Of a DNA stretch of 64,000 nt, positions 50,829 to 59,626 are shown one piece after another (positions within the stretch are counted from its first letter, which is position 1; each line of letters begins with the position of its first letter). The DNA comes from Paenibacillus sp. (GTDB lineage: Bacteria; Bacillota; Bacilli; Paenibacillales; NBRC-103111). The position numbers and the translations under genes were made by a program. Where the stretch lies: positions 1 through 64,000 of the forward strand of contig JAPSLM010000013.1 in the NCBI GenBank assembly GCA_031180825.1. Direction: 5' to 3'. The notes below the pieces were generated by a model, which saw only the letters and a program-made list of their open reading frames with translations, was not told the origin of the DNA and did not search any database.

Positions 50829-50877
50829 GAAAGCGTTCATATACTATAGGTTAAGACAGGAAGCAGGCTATCCTTTT

Positions 50878-51888
50878 ATGCGCAATCCACTTCATCGTCG
50901 CTCTTCCAAAATCATCGGCCTGATTGCAGCTCTCTTACTGCTCGCTCTGGCCATGGCGGCCAGCATCATGTTCGGCCTTAACTATTATTCTTGGGATCGC
51001 GTTATCGCGTCCTATACCCAGTTTGACGGCTCCAACGATCATATTATTATCCAGACGGCGCGTGTGCCCCGGGCGCTCATCGCCGCCGCGGTAGGCGCAA
51101 GCTTGGCCGTAGCCGGCGCACTGATGCAAGCCGTTACCCGCAACCCGCTCGCATCGCCGAGTATTTTCGGCGTCAATGCCGGAGCGGCGTTTGCTATAGT
51201 TTTATCCGTAGCCATGTTTGACGTCTCGGGCATGACCCGTTATACCTGGATCGCGTTCTTGGGAGCGGCCGTCAGCGCCGGGGGCGTCTACTTTCTCGGC
51301 TCGATCGGCCGCGACGGCCTGACCCCGATCAAGATTACGCTCGCCGGGTCGGCCGTCACCGCTTTTTTCGCCTCGCTGACCCAAGGCATCCTGCTCGGCA
51401 GCGGCAAAGCGTTCGACCAAGTGCTGTTCTGGCTCGTCGGTTCGGTGGCCGGACGGACGATGGAGATGCTTAACGCGGTTCTGCCGTATATGCTCGTGGC
51501 CTTGGCCGGAGCGCTGCTCCTCTCGCCGCAAATCAACGTGCTGGCGATGGGCGAGGACGTGGCCAAAGGACTCGGCCAACGCACCCTGCTTGTCAAAGCG
51601 GCGGCGGCCGTCGTCATCGTGCTGCTTGCCGGCGGCGCCGTTTCGGTAGCGGGACCGGTCGTATTCGTCGGCATCATCGTGCCGCATATCGTACGCTATC
51701 TGGTGGGCATCGACCACCGCTGGCTGCTTCCTTACTGCGCCGTGCTTGGCGCGCTGCTGCTGGTTAGCGCCGACGTCGGGGCCCGCTTCATCGCCATGCC
51801 GAAGGAAGTTCCCGTCGGCGTCACGACCGCTCTCATCGGCGTCCCCTTCTTCGTGTATATCGCGCGCAAAGGAGGACAGCTGTCATGA
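50878..51888 (+). CDS. FecCD-type iron-siderophore permease (subunit 1)
   Basis: A 336-residue permease with about nine or ten membrane segments. FecCD hallmarks: RVPRALIAAAVGASLAVAGA, QAVTRNPLASPSIFGVNAGA, and the coupling-region segment VSVAGPVVFVGIIVPHIVR. It forms a heterodimeric channel with the next gene product, whose start overlaps its stop (ATGA). Start ATG 50878. Regulated by the Fur boxes upstream. Confidence 0.92.
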   Translation: MRNPLHRRSSKIIGLIAALLLLALAMAASIMFGLNYYSWDRVIASYTQFDGSNDHIIIQTARVPRALIAAAVGASLAVAGALMQAVTRNPLASPSIFGVNAGAAFAIVLSVAMFDVSGMTRYTWIAFLGAAVSAGGVYFLGSIGRDGLTPIKITLAGSAVTAFFASLTQGILLGSGKAFDQVLFWLVGSVAGRTMEMLNAVLPYMLVALAGALLLSPQINVLAMGEDVAKGLGQRTLLVKAAAAVVIVLLAGGAVSVAGPVVFVGIIVPHIVRYLVGIDHRWLLPYCAVLGALLLVSADVGARFIAMPKEVPVGVTTALIGVPFFVYIARKGGQLS

Positions 51889-52937
51889 GCCGACAATCCA
51901 GCCGGTACTTCACCGTCCGCGGAAAAGCTTTCTCGTATCTCGTCAGCAAAAGAGCGCTGGCCGTCACCCTGCTGCTGCTCTTAATCACTGTTGCCGTCAT
52001 GATTCTCAGCACCGGCATCGGCAGCGTCTATATCCCGCCGGGCGAGGTCGTCCGTTCGGTCTTCGGCTTCGGCGCCGATTCCAGCGAGATGATCGTGCGC
52101 TCGCTTCGGCTGCCGCGGATTTTGATGGCCGTGCTCGTCGGTGCGTCGCTCGCGGTGGCCGGGGCGATTCTGCAAGGCGTCGTGCGCAATTCGCTGGCTT
52201 CGCCCGATACGGTCGGCATGACCGGCGGCGGAACGCTTGGAGCCGTCTCGTTCTTTTTCTTTTTCTCGGACAAAATTACGATTCATCTGCTGCCGGTCTT
52301 CGCTATCGCCGGCGCCTTCATCGCCACCTTCGTCGTCTATGCCCTGTCGTGGAAAGGAGACGGCGTTACGCCGCTTCGGCTCGTGCTGATCGGCATCGGC
52401 TTCGCGGCGGCGATGAGCTCGATCTCGTATATGATGCTGATCTCCGGTCCCGTCGTTCTGGCGAACCAGTCGCTTACGTTCATGACCGGAAGCATTTACG
52501 GCGTCTCTTGGGAGAAGTCCGTCACGCCGCTGCTGCCTTGGTTTATTGTGCTGCTGCCGCTGATTATCATCTATTCGCGGCACGTCAATATTCAGGAGCT
52601 CGGCGAAGAAGTCGCCCGCAGCGTAGGCAGCGCCGTCCAGCGCCAGCGGTTCCTGCTTCTGCTGCTCAGCGTCGCCTTGGGCGGAGCCGCCGTAGCGTTC
52701 GGCGGAGCGATCGGCTTCATCGGCTTGATGGCGCCGCATATGGCCCGCAAGCTGGTCGGCCCGGCCTTCGGCGCGCTGGTGCCGGTGTCCGCGCTCATCG
52801 GAGCGATCGTGCTGCTGCTGTCCGACCTGGCCGGCCGGACGCTGTTTGCGCCGCTCGATATTCCCGCCGGCGTATTTACCGCCAGCATCGGCGCGCCGTT
52901 CTTCGTCTATTTGCTGTACCGCAGCCGCAACCGTTAA
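51885..52937 (+). CDS. FecCD-type iron-siderophore permease (subunit 2)
   Basis: A 350-residue second permease with the same hallmarks (RLPRILMAVLVGASLAVAGA, GVVRNSLASPDTVGMTGG, AFGGAIGFIGLMAPHMARKL). Overlaps subunit 1 by four bases, ensuring equal expression. Together with the binding protein at 49648 and the ATPase at 53116 it forms a complete importer, similar to YfiZ/YfhA. Confidence 0.92.
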   Translation: MSRQSSRYFTVRGKAFSYLVSKRALAVTLLLLLITVAVMILSTGIGSVYIPPGEVVRSVFGFGADSSEMIVRSLRLPRILMAVLVGASLAVAGAILQGVVRNSLASPDTVGMTGGGTLGAVSFFFFFSDKITIHLLPVFAIAGAFIATFVVYALSWKGDGVTPLRLVLIGIGFAAAMSSISYMMLISGPVVLANQSLTFMTGSIYGVSWEKSVTPLLPWFIVLLPLIIIYSRHVNIQELGEEVARSVGSAVQRQRFLLLLLSVALGGAAVAFGGAIGFIGLMAPHMARKLVGPAFGALVPVSALIGAIVLLLSDLAGRTLFAPLDIPAGVFTASIGAPFFVYLLYRSRNR

Positions 52938-52961
52938 TCAGCCTGTCGATATCGATGTGAA

Positions 52962-52983
52962 GCCTTGACAAAGCCTTGACACG
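52962..52983. repeat. Tandem 11-base repeat containing TTGACA
   Basis: AAGCCTTGACA occurs twice in direct succession. Each copy contains a perfect -35-like TTGACA, but no good -10 follows at 16-18 bases. An inverted pair GAAGCCCGG (53003-53011) and CCGGGCTTC (53085-53093) lies downstream in the same 178-base gap before the ATPase gene; it may be a transcript structure that tunes ATPase expression. Confidence 0.5.
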
Positions 52984-53115
52984 GACACCATTGTAAAACA
53001 GAGAAGCCCGGCCTAGACCAAGCGGAGCTACGAAATCGACCTATATGGCCGAAAACGTTCCGTATGCGCAATTTCTGCTTATCTCCGGGCTTCGAGAACG
53101 AAGGAGAAGATTCCT

Positions 53116-53952
53116 ATGACTGCCATCCAATCGAACGACCTGTGCCTTTGTTACGGGGATACGTGCATTTTTCGAGAGCTGAACATCAAAATTCCGAAAG
53201 GAAAAATAACGGTGTTTATCGGCGGCAACGGCTGCGGCAAATCGACCCTGCTCCGCTCTCTCGCCCGGCTGCTCAAGCCGCAAAGCGGACAAGTGGTGCT
53301 CGACGGCAGCAACATCGCGACGATGTCCACCAAGGAAGTGGCCAGACGTATGGCGATTCTTCCGCAAGGCCCGGCAGCTCCGGAAGGCTTGACGGTGCTG
53401 CAGCTAGTCAAGCAGGGACGCTACCCTTATCAAAGCTGGCTGCAGCAGTGGTCCAAGGAAGACGAAGCCATGGTGCAGCGCGCCCTTGAGCTGACGCATA
53501 TGAAGCCGCTCGCCGAGCGCACGGTCGATTCCTTGTCCGGCGGCCAGCGGCAGCGGGCCTGGATCGCCATGACGCTAGCGCAAGGCACGCCGACGATTCT
53601 GCTGGACGAACCGACGACGTACCTTGACCTGGCACACCAAATCGAAGTGCTCGATCTGCTGTACGAGCTGAATGAAAGCGAGCAGCGCACGATTGTCATG
53701 GTCCTTCATGACATTAACCTTGCCTGCCGCTACGCGCATAACATCGTGGCCATCAAAGACCGCAAAGTATGGGCCGAAGGACGGCCGAAGGACATTGTCA
53801 ACGAGGAGCTGATCCGCAGCGTGTTCGAGCTGGAATCGCGAATCGTCGAAGACCCGCTGTTCGGCACGCCGATGGTCGTTCCTTTCGGCAGAGGCAAGCA
53901 GCCTCTGGCGGCTCAAGCGGCGGCTCCCAAACTCGCGGTGGCCGGACAATAA
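53116..53952 (+). CDS. Iron-siderophore ABC transporter ATP-binding protein
   Basis: A 278-residue ATPase of the FecE/YusV type. Walker [15 protein letters not shown] near 34-47, signature [12 protein letters not shown], Walker [16 protein letters not shown] and switch His in [12 protein letters not shown]. It powers the permease pair just upstream. Separated by 178 bases with possible own control. Start ATG 53116 behind AAGGAGAAG. A short Ala-rich tail follows the ATPase domain. Confidence 0.93.
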   Translation: MTAIQSNDLCLCYGDTCIFRELNIKIPKGKITVFIGGNGCGKSTLLRSLARLLKPQSGQVVLDGSNIATMSTKEVARRMAILPQGPAAPEGLTVLQLVKQGRYPYQSWLQQWSKEDEAMVQRALELTHMKPLAERTVDSLSGGQRQRAWIAMTLAQGTPTILLDEPTTYLDLAHQIEVLDLLYELNESEQRTIVMVLHDINLACRYAHNIVAIKDRKVWAEGRPKDIVNEELIRSVFELESRIVEDPLFGTPMVVPFGRGKQPLAAQAAAPKLAVAGQ

Positions 53953-53965
53953 TAGGATGCCGAAT

Positions 53966-54003
53966 AAAAGCGCCTCTCCTGTAAAAGGAGCAGAGCGCTT
54001 TTT
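53966..54003 (+). terminator. Terminator of the siderophore importer operon
   Basis: AAAAGCGC pairs with GCGCTTTT, with an inner CTCCT/AGGAG stem, followed by TTTTT. It lies 13 bases after the ATPase stop. Confidence 0.8.
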
Positions 54004-54055
54004 CGTGGTATAAACAATTTTGACCGGCTGAAACTCATCGAATGGTTCAACCCTG

Positions 54056-54847
54056 TTACAAGTTTAGTTTTGTACCGATATACGCTTCGGCCAGCTTGAC
54101 CAATTCTTTCTTCGGGACGTTTCCGCTCAAGGTTAAATACATCGTCCCCACGTTATCCATGCGCATTTGCAGCTCCAGGCTCGCTTCCGGCCCGCCGCTT
54201 CTAAAGATGCTCATGATCCGGTCATCTACTTTTACGAGCTCCCAATCTTCGGGATAATAGGATACGGCTCGCCTTTCGCCTTCATGCTTATGCTCAAAGT
54301 TTTGCGAGATCACAATCCACTCTTTTCCCTGCTCGAAAATATCGTAAAAGCCCCCAATATATACATCATCGGCTGCCGCAGGTTTTTTAAAGGAAGTAGC
54401 CGCCACGCCGAACGTCCGTGAGGGCTTCCTGTCGCTATTCGCAGGCCGCAGCAAGGGAACAGGCCACTCCTTCTGCGCTTCTTCAAGCGTCAGGGTCTTC
54501 CATTCCGCGGGGCGATTTTTCAGCTCATGATCGATAATTTCGAGCTGGGTCATCTTGGCATGCCATGCCGTACTTTGTTCGGGCTCAGGTTTATAGGTCG
54601 TAACTTCGATTCCATTCCATTCGAACAGGAAGGAGGTGACGGAGCCGTTAACCGAAACCGCAGCTGCGAAAAACATAACAACCGCCGCAACCCAGGTATG
54701 AGCCTTCCATGATCTCCGGCAGGGCTTGCCGTTACGCTGCCGATGCGCCCTGATTTTTCCCATGACCGCCGGGGCGGCCTCAATCTCGCCCGGATCAACT
54801 CTCTTCATCGCCCGGACCAGCTTATCGTAGTTCAAATCGTTGTTCAT
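54056..54847 (-). CDS. Probable membrane anti-sigma factor (DUF4367-like tail)
   Basis: A 263-residue protein: cytosolic N-terminus (1-50), one membrane segment (about 51-72, AHTWVAAVVMFFAAAVSV) and an external domain of 190 residues with DUF4367-like pattern near its end (ISQNFEHKHEGERRAVSY, MYLTLSGNVPKKELVKLAE). Start ATG 54847 has GGAGG ten bases upstream and overlaps the sigma gene by 26 bases. Probably keeps the sigma factor inactive. Confidence 0.65.
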   Translation of the reverse strand: MNNDLNYDKLVRAMKRVDPGEIEAAPAVMGKIRAHRQRNGKPCRRSWKAHTWVAAVVMFFAAAVSVNGSVTSFLFEWNGIEVTTYKPEPEQSTAWHAKMTQLEIIDHELKNRPAEWKTLTLEEAQKEWPVPLLRPANSDRKPSRTFGVAATSFKKPAAADDVYIGGFYDIFEQGKEWIVISQNFEHKHEGERRAVSYYPEDWELVKVDDRIMSIFRSGGPEASLELQMRMDNVGTMYLTLSGNVPKKELVKLAEAYIGTKLNL

Positions 54848-55385
54848 GGCACAAAGCCTCCTCATTCATCAGCCTTTTTTTCTGAAGCTTCCGCTTCAGC
54901 CGTTCGAACCGTTTGCGAATGGTTGAAGCGCTCTCGTCCGTAATCTGCGCGATCTCTTCGAACGAATAGTCCTCGACGACCCGGAGGATCAGCAGCTTCT
55001 TATCCTGCACGGAAAGTCCTTGGAACCAATACGCCATCTCCGCTCCCATTTGCTCCGAATATACCTGCTCCGCGCTTTTGCTCAACCCGTCCGTTCGAAA
55101 CAACGGCAGCAGGCCCAGCCATCGCCTCCTTCTTTTCAGCAGGTTGCGGCAATGATTCTCTGCAATCTTATGCAGCCACGCCGAGAACGAACGGCGGTTG
55201 TCATAGACGGCCAATTGCTGATACGTTTTGAAAAAAATGTCCTGCACCGCATCCTCCGCTTCTTGACGGTCTCCAAGCAAAAAGAAGCAAAACCGGTATA
55301 TTTTCTGTTCATATGCCCGGATGACCGGTTCGAACGATTCGGAATCGCCATGTCGAACCTTCTCAATAAGGTCGTTGATTTCCAC
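54822..55385 (-). CDS. ECF-type RNA polymerase sigma factor
   Basis: A 187-residue group IV sigma factor. Region 2: DRQEAEDAVQDIFFKTYQQL, SFSAWLHKIAENHCRN; region 4: LSVQDKKLLILRVVEDYSFE, ITDESASTIRKRFERLKRK. Start GTG 55385 behind GGGAGG. Coupled to the membrane protein at 54847. Third ECF/anti-sigma pair of the window. No TGTAAC-type autoregulatory promoter is visible upstream. Confidence 0.88.
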   Translation of the reverse strand: MEINDLIEKVRHGDSESFEPVIRAYEQKIYRFCFFLLGDRQEAEDAVQDIFFKTYQQLAVYDNRRSFSAWLHKIAENHCRNLLKRRRRWLGLLPLFRTDGLSKSAEQVYSEQMGAEMAYWFQGLSVQDKKLLILRVVEDYSFEEIAQITDESASTIRKRFERLKRKLQKKRLMNEEALCHEQRFELR

Positions 55386-55516
55386 GATAACCTCCCTTTC
55401 TTGCCAGCCTATTAACTATACAACCGGGAACGGGAGAACGTGACCCCTTTTAAAAATTTTGTATTTTTCCGCGTTCAGGGAACAATAAATTCGAAAATGG
55501 ACAGGGAGGAATGGCC

Positions 55517-55648
55517 TTGCGCGCTTTTTCCTATTACGTGCACGATTATTGGCTGTCGGGCATTTTAGTTATCGGAGCCATATGGGCGGTTTTTTACGTT
55601 TATCGAAATTGGGACAAAATCATGATTAAAGGCAGCGGTCGCAAGTAG
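55517..55648 (+). CDS. Small single-pass membrane protein
   Basis: A 43-residue protein not covered by usual length cut-offs: one hydrophobic segment (about 12-30, GILVIGAIWAVFYVYR) and a basic tail. TTG 55517 has GGGAGG seven bases upstream; ATG 55511 is in frame but too close to it. It lies between the ECF operon and the end of the pur operon, transcribed toward purD. No known family. Confidence 0.5.
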   Translation: MRAFSYYVHDYWLSGILVIGAIWAVFYVYRNWDKIMIKGSGRK

Positions 55649-55669
55649 GCAAAGGCTTCTCCGCAACGC

Positions 55670-55709
55670 AAAAAACCGGGGCAAAGGAATCGCTTCCTTT
55701 ACCCCGGTT
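55670..55709. terminator. Terminator of the pur operon
   Basis: AACCGGGG-N-AAAGGAA and TTCCTTT-N-CCCCGGTT (55674-55709) form a 15-pair stem; on the minus strand a run of six T follows. It lies five bases after the purD stop and also serves the small gene on the plus strand. Confidence 0.85.
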
Positions 55710-55713
55710 CGTT

Positions 55714-56973
55714 TTACACGAGCGCTTTCTTCGCAATGTCGGTACGATTGTGCTTGCCTTGGAAACGGATGCGATCGGCATCCGCATAAGCTTTGGCCCG
55801 GGCCTCGGCAATATCGCGGCCAAGCGCCGTCACGCCAAGCACGCGGCCTCCGTTGGTCACCACTTCGCCGTTCTTTATGGCCGTTCCGGCGTGGAATACG
55901 ATCGAATCCTGCACGTCGTCCAAGCCTTCGATCGGAAGCCCCTTCGGATACGAGCCTGGATAGCCTTCGGACGCCAAAATGACACAGACCGCGGCTTCCT
56001 CGCTCCACTCGATCTCCATCTGATCCAGCCTTCCGTTGACCGCAGCGAGGAAAATGTCCAACAAATCGGTTTTTAACCGCGGCAGTACGACCTGTGTCTC
56101 GGGGTCGCCGAAGCGGGCGTTGAACTCGATCGTCTTCGGTCCGTTCGGCGTCAGCATCAGGCCTGCGAACAGCACGCCGCGGAACGGCCGGCCTTCGGTG
56201 ACCATCGCTTTGGCCGTCGGCTTAATGATCGTCTCGATCGACTCGTCGATCACGGCTTGCGGGATATGAGGCAGCGGGCTGTAGGTGCCCATGCCGCCGG
56301 TGTTTGGCCCCTTGTCGTTATCGTAGACGGCCTTATGATCTTGGGCCGGGACCATCGGGCAGACCGTTTCGCCGTCGACGAACGAGAGAATCGACATTTC
56401 CTGACCGGTGAGGAACTCCTCGATCACCACTTGGTTGCCGGATTCCCCGAACACCTTGGCGACCATGATGTCGTGCAGCGCTTTTTCCGCTTCGTCCAGC
56501 GTCTGGGCCACGATAACACCCTTGCCTGCCGCGAGGCCGTCCGCTTTAATCACGATAGGCGCTTGCTGCCGGCGCAAATAAGCGACCGCGTCCTCGTAAC
56601 GCTCGAACGATTCGTAAGCGGCTGTCGGGATGTTGTATTTTTTCAGCAGCTGCTTGGTGAACACTTTGCTGCCTTCGATAATCGCCGCATTTTGGCGGGG
56701 GCCGAATACGCTCAGACCTTTCGCTTCCAAGTGATCGACGATGCCTTCGGACAGCGGATCATCCGGACCGATGACAACCAGATCAATCGTTTGATCGATG
56801 GCAAACTGCGCAATTTCCTCAAATTGGTTCACTTGAATCGGGACGCACTCGGCTACCGATGCGATCCCGCCGTTCCCCGGCGCACAGTACAGCTCCGTGA
56901 CTTTGGGGCTTTTCTTCAGGGCCCAGCATATCGCATGCTCGCGGCCGCCGCCGCCTACAACCAGTATCCGCAC
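55714..56973 (-). CDS. purD: Phosphoribosylamine-glycine ligase
   Basis: A 419-residue ATP-grasp enzyme joining glycine to 5-phosphoribosylamine (GARS), second step of purine synthesis. Visible: N-terminal VVGGGGREHAICWAL, QTIDLVVIGPDDPL, ATP-grasp IVIKADGLAAGKGVIVAQTL, and GGMGTYSPLPHIP. Start GTG 56973 behind AGGAGG. Last gene of the operon. Confidence 0.96.
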   Translation of the reverse strand: MRILVVGGGGREHAICWALKKSPKVTELYCAPGNGGIASVAECVPIQVNQFEEIAQFAIDQTIDLVVIGPDDPLSEGIVDHLEAKGLSVFGPRQNAAIIEGSKVFTKQLLKKYNIPTAAYESFERYEDAVAYLRRQQAPIVIKADGLAAGKGVIVAQTLDEAEKALHDIMVAKVFGESGNQVVIEEFLTGQEMSILSFVDGETVCPMVPAQDHKAVYDNDKGPNTGGMGTYSPLPHIPQAVIDESIETIIKPTAKAMVTEGRPFRGVLFAGLMLTPNGPKTIEFNARFGDPETQVVLPRLKTDLLDIFLAAVNGRLDQMEIEWSEEAAVCVILASEGYPGSYPKGLPIEGLDDVQDSIVFHAGTAIKNGEVVTNGGRVLGVTALGRDIAEARAKAYADADRIRFQGKHNRTDIAKKALV

Positions 56974-56986
56974 GTTCAGGCTCCTC

Positions 56987-57721
56987 CTATTCTTTGTTGA
57001 CGATCAGCAGCTCGGTCTCTCCGGTGCCGATCCGAACCGTTTTGACGAGCAGCGAGATGCGGTTCTCGTCGTTGAGCGCCTGCCAGTAGGCATCCGCGAT
57101 CTGCCGGACGTCGTTGCCGGCAATCGGCACAAGCGCCGGTTCGCCTTGGAAGGAAGGCAGCGGATTCCCGTCGCCGGCATACGTATGGATGCAGTGACCG
57201 TAGCCCGGCAGCGCCTTCTCGTACGTATACGTATGACGAAGGGTCTGATCTTCCGTATTTCCGCTCGATTTCAAAATCGACAGCTTATACGCAAATTGCC
57301 CGTCGTTCACATCGATCAAACCGCTGATTCGCGGGGTAAAATTCGGCGCGTCCGGCTCGTACGTCCGGGTCGCCAGAGCGGCCTCAAACGTGCCGCGGGA
57401 AAGCAGCGCCTCATGAATCGTATCCGTCTGGTCGCCGTTCGTCACGATATGCGCGCCGTTCGCGTGCTTCACCGGGTAATAGATGATCAGCGACGGATCG
57501 GTGAGCTTCGCCGGGTCTTTCGCTTCGGTGCGGACAAACCCGTTGTCCTCCTGGATAAATACGCGGTTGCGGCTGTTCTCGCTGCGCCCCATGATCCAGT
57601 ACACCTGCACGAGTCGGGTGCCGTCCGGCGTCTGCCCGATCACGATGCCGCGGCCCGGGTATGCATTTTGGCGCAAACTTTGATAATACTGCTCCGCTTG
57701 CGCGGCTCTGTTCGTCGACAC
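56987..57721 (-). CDS. purO: IMP cyclohydrolase of the PurO type
   Basis: A 244-residue protein of the PurO family (IMP_cyclohyd), the archaeal-type enzyme closing the purine ring from FAICAR to IMP. Typical: YPGRGIVIGQTPDG, VYWIMGRSENSRNRVF, HIVTNGDQTDTI and FTPRISGLIDV. It replaces the missing N-terminal cyclohydrolase domain of the PurH protein encoded just upstream. Start GTG 57721 behind GAGGAGGAA. Only 13 bases from purD. Confidence 0.85.
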   Translation of the reverse strand: MSTNRAAQAEQYYQSLRQNAYPGRGIVIGQTPDGTRLVQVYWIMGRSENSRNRVFIQEDNGFVRTEAKDPAKLTDPSLIIYYPVKHANGAHIVTNGDQTDTIHEALLSRGTFEAALATRTYEPDAPNFTPRISGLIDVNDGQFAYKLSILKSSGNTEDQTLRHTYTYEKALPGYGHCIHTYAGDGNPLPSFQGEPALVPIAGNDVRQIADAYWQALNDENRISLLVKTVRIGTGETELLIVNKE

Positions 57722-57739
57722 TTGGAATATTCCTCCTCA

Positions 57740-57800
57740 GGGCATTACGGAGTAATGCCCGCATCGTAAGCATAAGCTCAGGGTATTGCGGAGTAATGCT
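57740..57800. repeat. Repeated hairpin motif between AICARFT and purO genes
   Basis: GGGCATTAC-GGA-GTAATGCCC (57740-57760) is a perfect inverted repeat. A related 22-base copy lies at 57779-57800 (19 of 22 positions equal), with a 41-base period. No T-run, so not a classic terminator; may slow transcripts or affect RNA stability between the two genes. Confidence 0.6.
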
Positions 57801-57809
57801 ATTCGCTTC

Positions 57810-58997
57810 TTAATGGTGGAACAAACGGACTCCCGAATAAGCCATCACCATGCCGTAATCATTGGCCGCTTTCACGACTTCCTCGTCGCGCATCGAGCTG
57901 CCTGCCTGCACGACGTATTTGACGCCGCTGCGGCTGGCGCGGTCCAGATTGTCGCGGAACGGCAGGAAAGCGTCGGAGCCGTAGGAAACGCCTTGCAGCT
58001 TGCTCAGCCATGCGCGTTTCTCATCGCGCGTCAGACGTGCCGGCACCTGCTCGAAGCAAGCTTCCCAAGCCGCCTGCTCCACCGGTGTCAGCTCTTCTTC
58101 CAGCCACAGATCGATGGCGTTGTTTTGCTCCGCGCGGGAGAGCCCTTGGCGGAAAGCCATGTTCAGCGCCGTCGGATGCTGACGAAGGAACCAGCGGTCC
58201 GCTTTGTCCCCGGCCAGACGGGTACAGTGGATGCGCGATTGCTGGCCGGCGCCGATCCCGATCGTTTGACCGTCCAGCGTGTAGCAGATCGAGTTGGATT
58301 GCGTATATTTCAGCGTAACGAGCGCAATGAGAAGATCGCGCTTCGCGTTTTCCGGAAGCTCTTTGTTTTCCGTAACGACGCGTTCCAGCGCCGTTTCGTC
58401 GATGACGGCGTCGTTGCGCTCCTGCTGCAGCGTCATACCGAACAGCGTGCGGGTTTCGACCGGATTCGGCACGTAATCCGGATCGATCTGGAGAATCAGG
58501 TAGCCGCCGTTTTTCTTCGCGCGGAGAATTTCCAGCGCTTCGTCGGTGTATCCCGGGGCCACGACCAAGTCAGACACCTCCCGCTTCAACAGCTGTGCCG
58601 TCGAGGCGTCCACGATATCGCTGAGCGCGGCGGCATCGCCGAACGAAGACATGCGGTCGGCGCCGCGGGCCCGTGCATAAGCGGTCGCCAGAGGCGACAG
58701 CTCCAAGCCTTCCACGAAGTAGGCTTTTTTCAGCTCGGGTGTCAGCGGTGCAGCTACGGCCGCGCCTGCCGGGCTCACATGCTTGAACGAGGCGGCGGCA
58801 GGCAGTCCCGTTGCTCGACGCAGCTCCCGGGCGAGCTGGAAGCCGTTAAAAGCGTCCAGCAAATTGATAAAGCCGGGGTCGCCGTTCACTACTTTGATCG
58901 GCAGCGTCCCTTCCCCGATCAGCTTCGCTTGCTTTTGATGCGGGTTCATTCCGTAGCGAAGCTCCAATACTTGCTGTTGATTCGTTGATTGGCTCAT
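57810..58997 (-). CDS. purH: Stand-alone AICAR transformylase (PurH C-terminal domain only)
   Basis: A 395-residue protein equal to the AICAR formyltransferase half of PurH. It begins with LELRYGMNPHQKQAKL at residue 12, which in bifunctional PurH comes after a 200-residue IMP cyclohydrolase (MGS-like) domain that is absent here. Catalytic segments KHVSPAGAAVA (Lys-His), YTQSNSICY and GAGQQSRIHCT are present, as is the C-terminal FRDNLDRASRSGVKYVVQ. Transfers formyl from 10-formyl-THF to AICAR. Start ATG 58997 overlaps purN by four bases. Confidence 0.92.
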   Translation of the reverse strand: MSQSTNQQQVLELRYGMNPHQKQAKLIGEGTLPIKVVNGDPGFINLLDAFNGFQLARELRRATGLPAAASFKHVSPAGAAVAAPLTPELKKAYFVEGLELSPLATAYARARGADRMSSFGDAAALSDIVDASTAQLLKREVSDLVVAPGYTDEALEILRAKKNGGYLILQIDPDYVPNPVETRTLFGMTLQQERNDAVIDETALERVVTENKELPENAKRDLLIALVTLKYTQSNSICYTLDGQTIGIGAGQQSRIHCTRLAGDKADRWFLRQHPTALNMAFRQGLSRAEQNNAIDLWLEEELTPVEQAAWEACFEQVPARLTRDEKRAWLSKLQGVSYGSDAFLPFRDNLDRASRSGVKYVVQAGSSMRDEEVVKAANDYGMVMAYSGVRLFHH

Positions 58998-59626
58998 AAT
59001 GCGGTCCCGTCCTCCTTAGGTTTGTTTGCGATATCCTCCAAGCGGATGCGTCCCGTTGCAATCGCCTGTATCACTTCGGGGTACAGGCGGTGCTCGATAC
59101 GGTGGATCCGCTCGGCCACGGAAGCCTCCGTATCGCCGGGTTCAATGTCCAATGCGCGCTGGGCCAAAATCGGACCGCTGTCCAACCCCCCGTCAACGAG
59201 ATGAACGGTCACGCCGGTCACCTTGACTCCGTGCCGCAGAGCCTGCCCTATGGCATCAAGACCCGGGAACGACGGCAGCAGCGAAGGGTGAATATTCAGC
59301 ATGCGTCCCCAATACGCGTCCACCAGCACCTGGGTCACAATGCGCATGTATCCTGCAAGAACGACAAGCTCGATTTGCTTTTGCCGTAAAATCGTCAAAA
59401 TTTCCCGCTCATACGTTTCGCGCGAATCGTAGTCCTTCGGACGAAACGTATGAACAGGCACGCCGGCCTGCTTGGCCCGTTCGACTACTCCTGCATTCGG
59501 CCGGTCACAGACCAAAAGCTCGATGCGCGCATCGAGCCGGCCTGCCATTGCCGCATCCGCAATCGCCTGGAAGTTGCTTCCGCTGCCTGAGGCGAATACG
59601 GCAATACGCAACGGTTCGGTTCTCAT
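58994..59626 (-). CDS. purN: Phosphoribosylglycinamide formyltransferase
   Basis: A 210-residue folate-dependent GAR transformylase: [29 protein letters not shown], catalytic Asn-His-Asp region [14 protein letters not shown] and [14 protein letters not shown]. Overlaps purM and purH by four bases each, so translation is coupled. Third step of the pathway. Confidence 0.96.
   Translation of the reverse strand: MRTEPLRIAVFASGSGSNFQAIADAAMAGRLDARIELLVCDRPNAGVVERAKQAGVPVHTFRPKDYDSRETYEREILTILRQKQIELVVLAGYMRIVTQVLVDAYWGRMLNIHPSLLPSFPGLDAIGQALRHGVKVTGVTVHLVDGGLDSGPILAQRALDIEPGDTEASVAERIHRIEHRLYPEVIQAIATGRIRLEDIANKPKEDGTAL

Noticed and set aside
57786-58988. 400-residue antisense frame over the AICAR transformylase gene
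   Set aside because: Arg/His-rich shadow without recognisable motifs, opposite to a clear enzyme gene.
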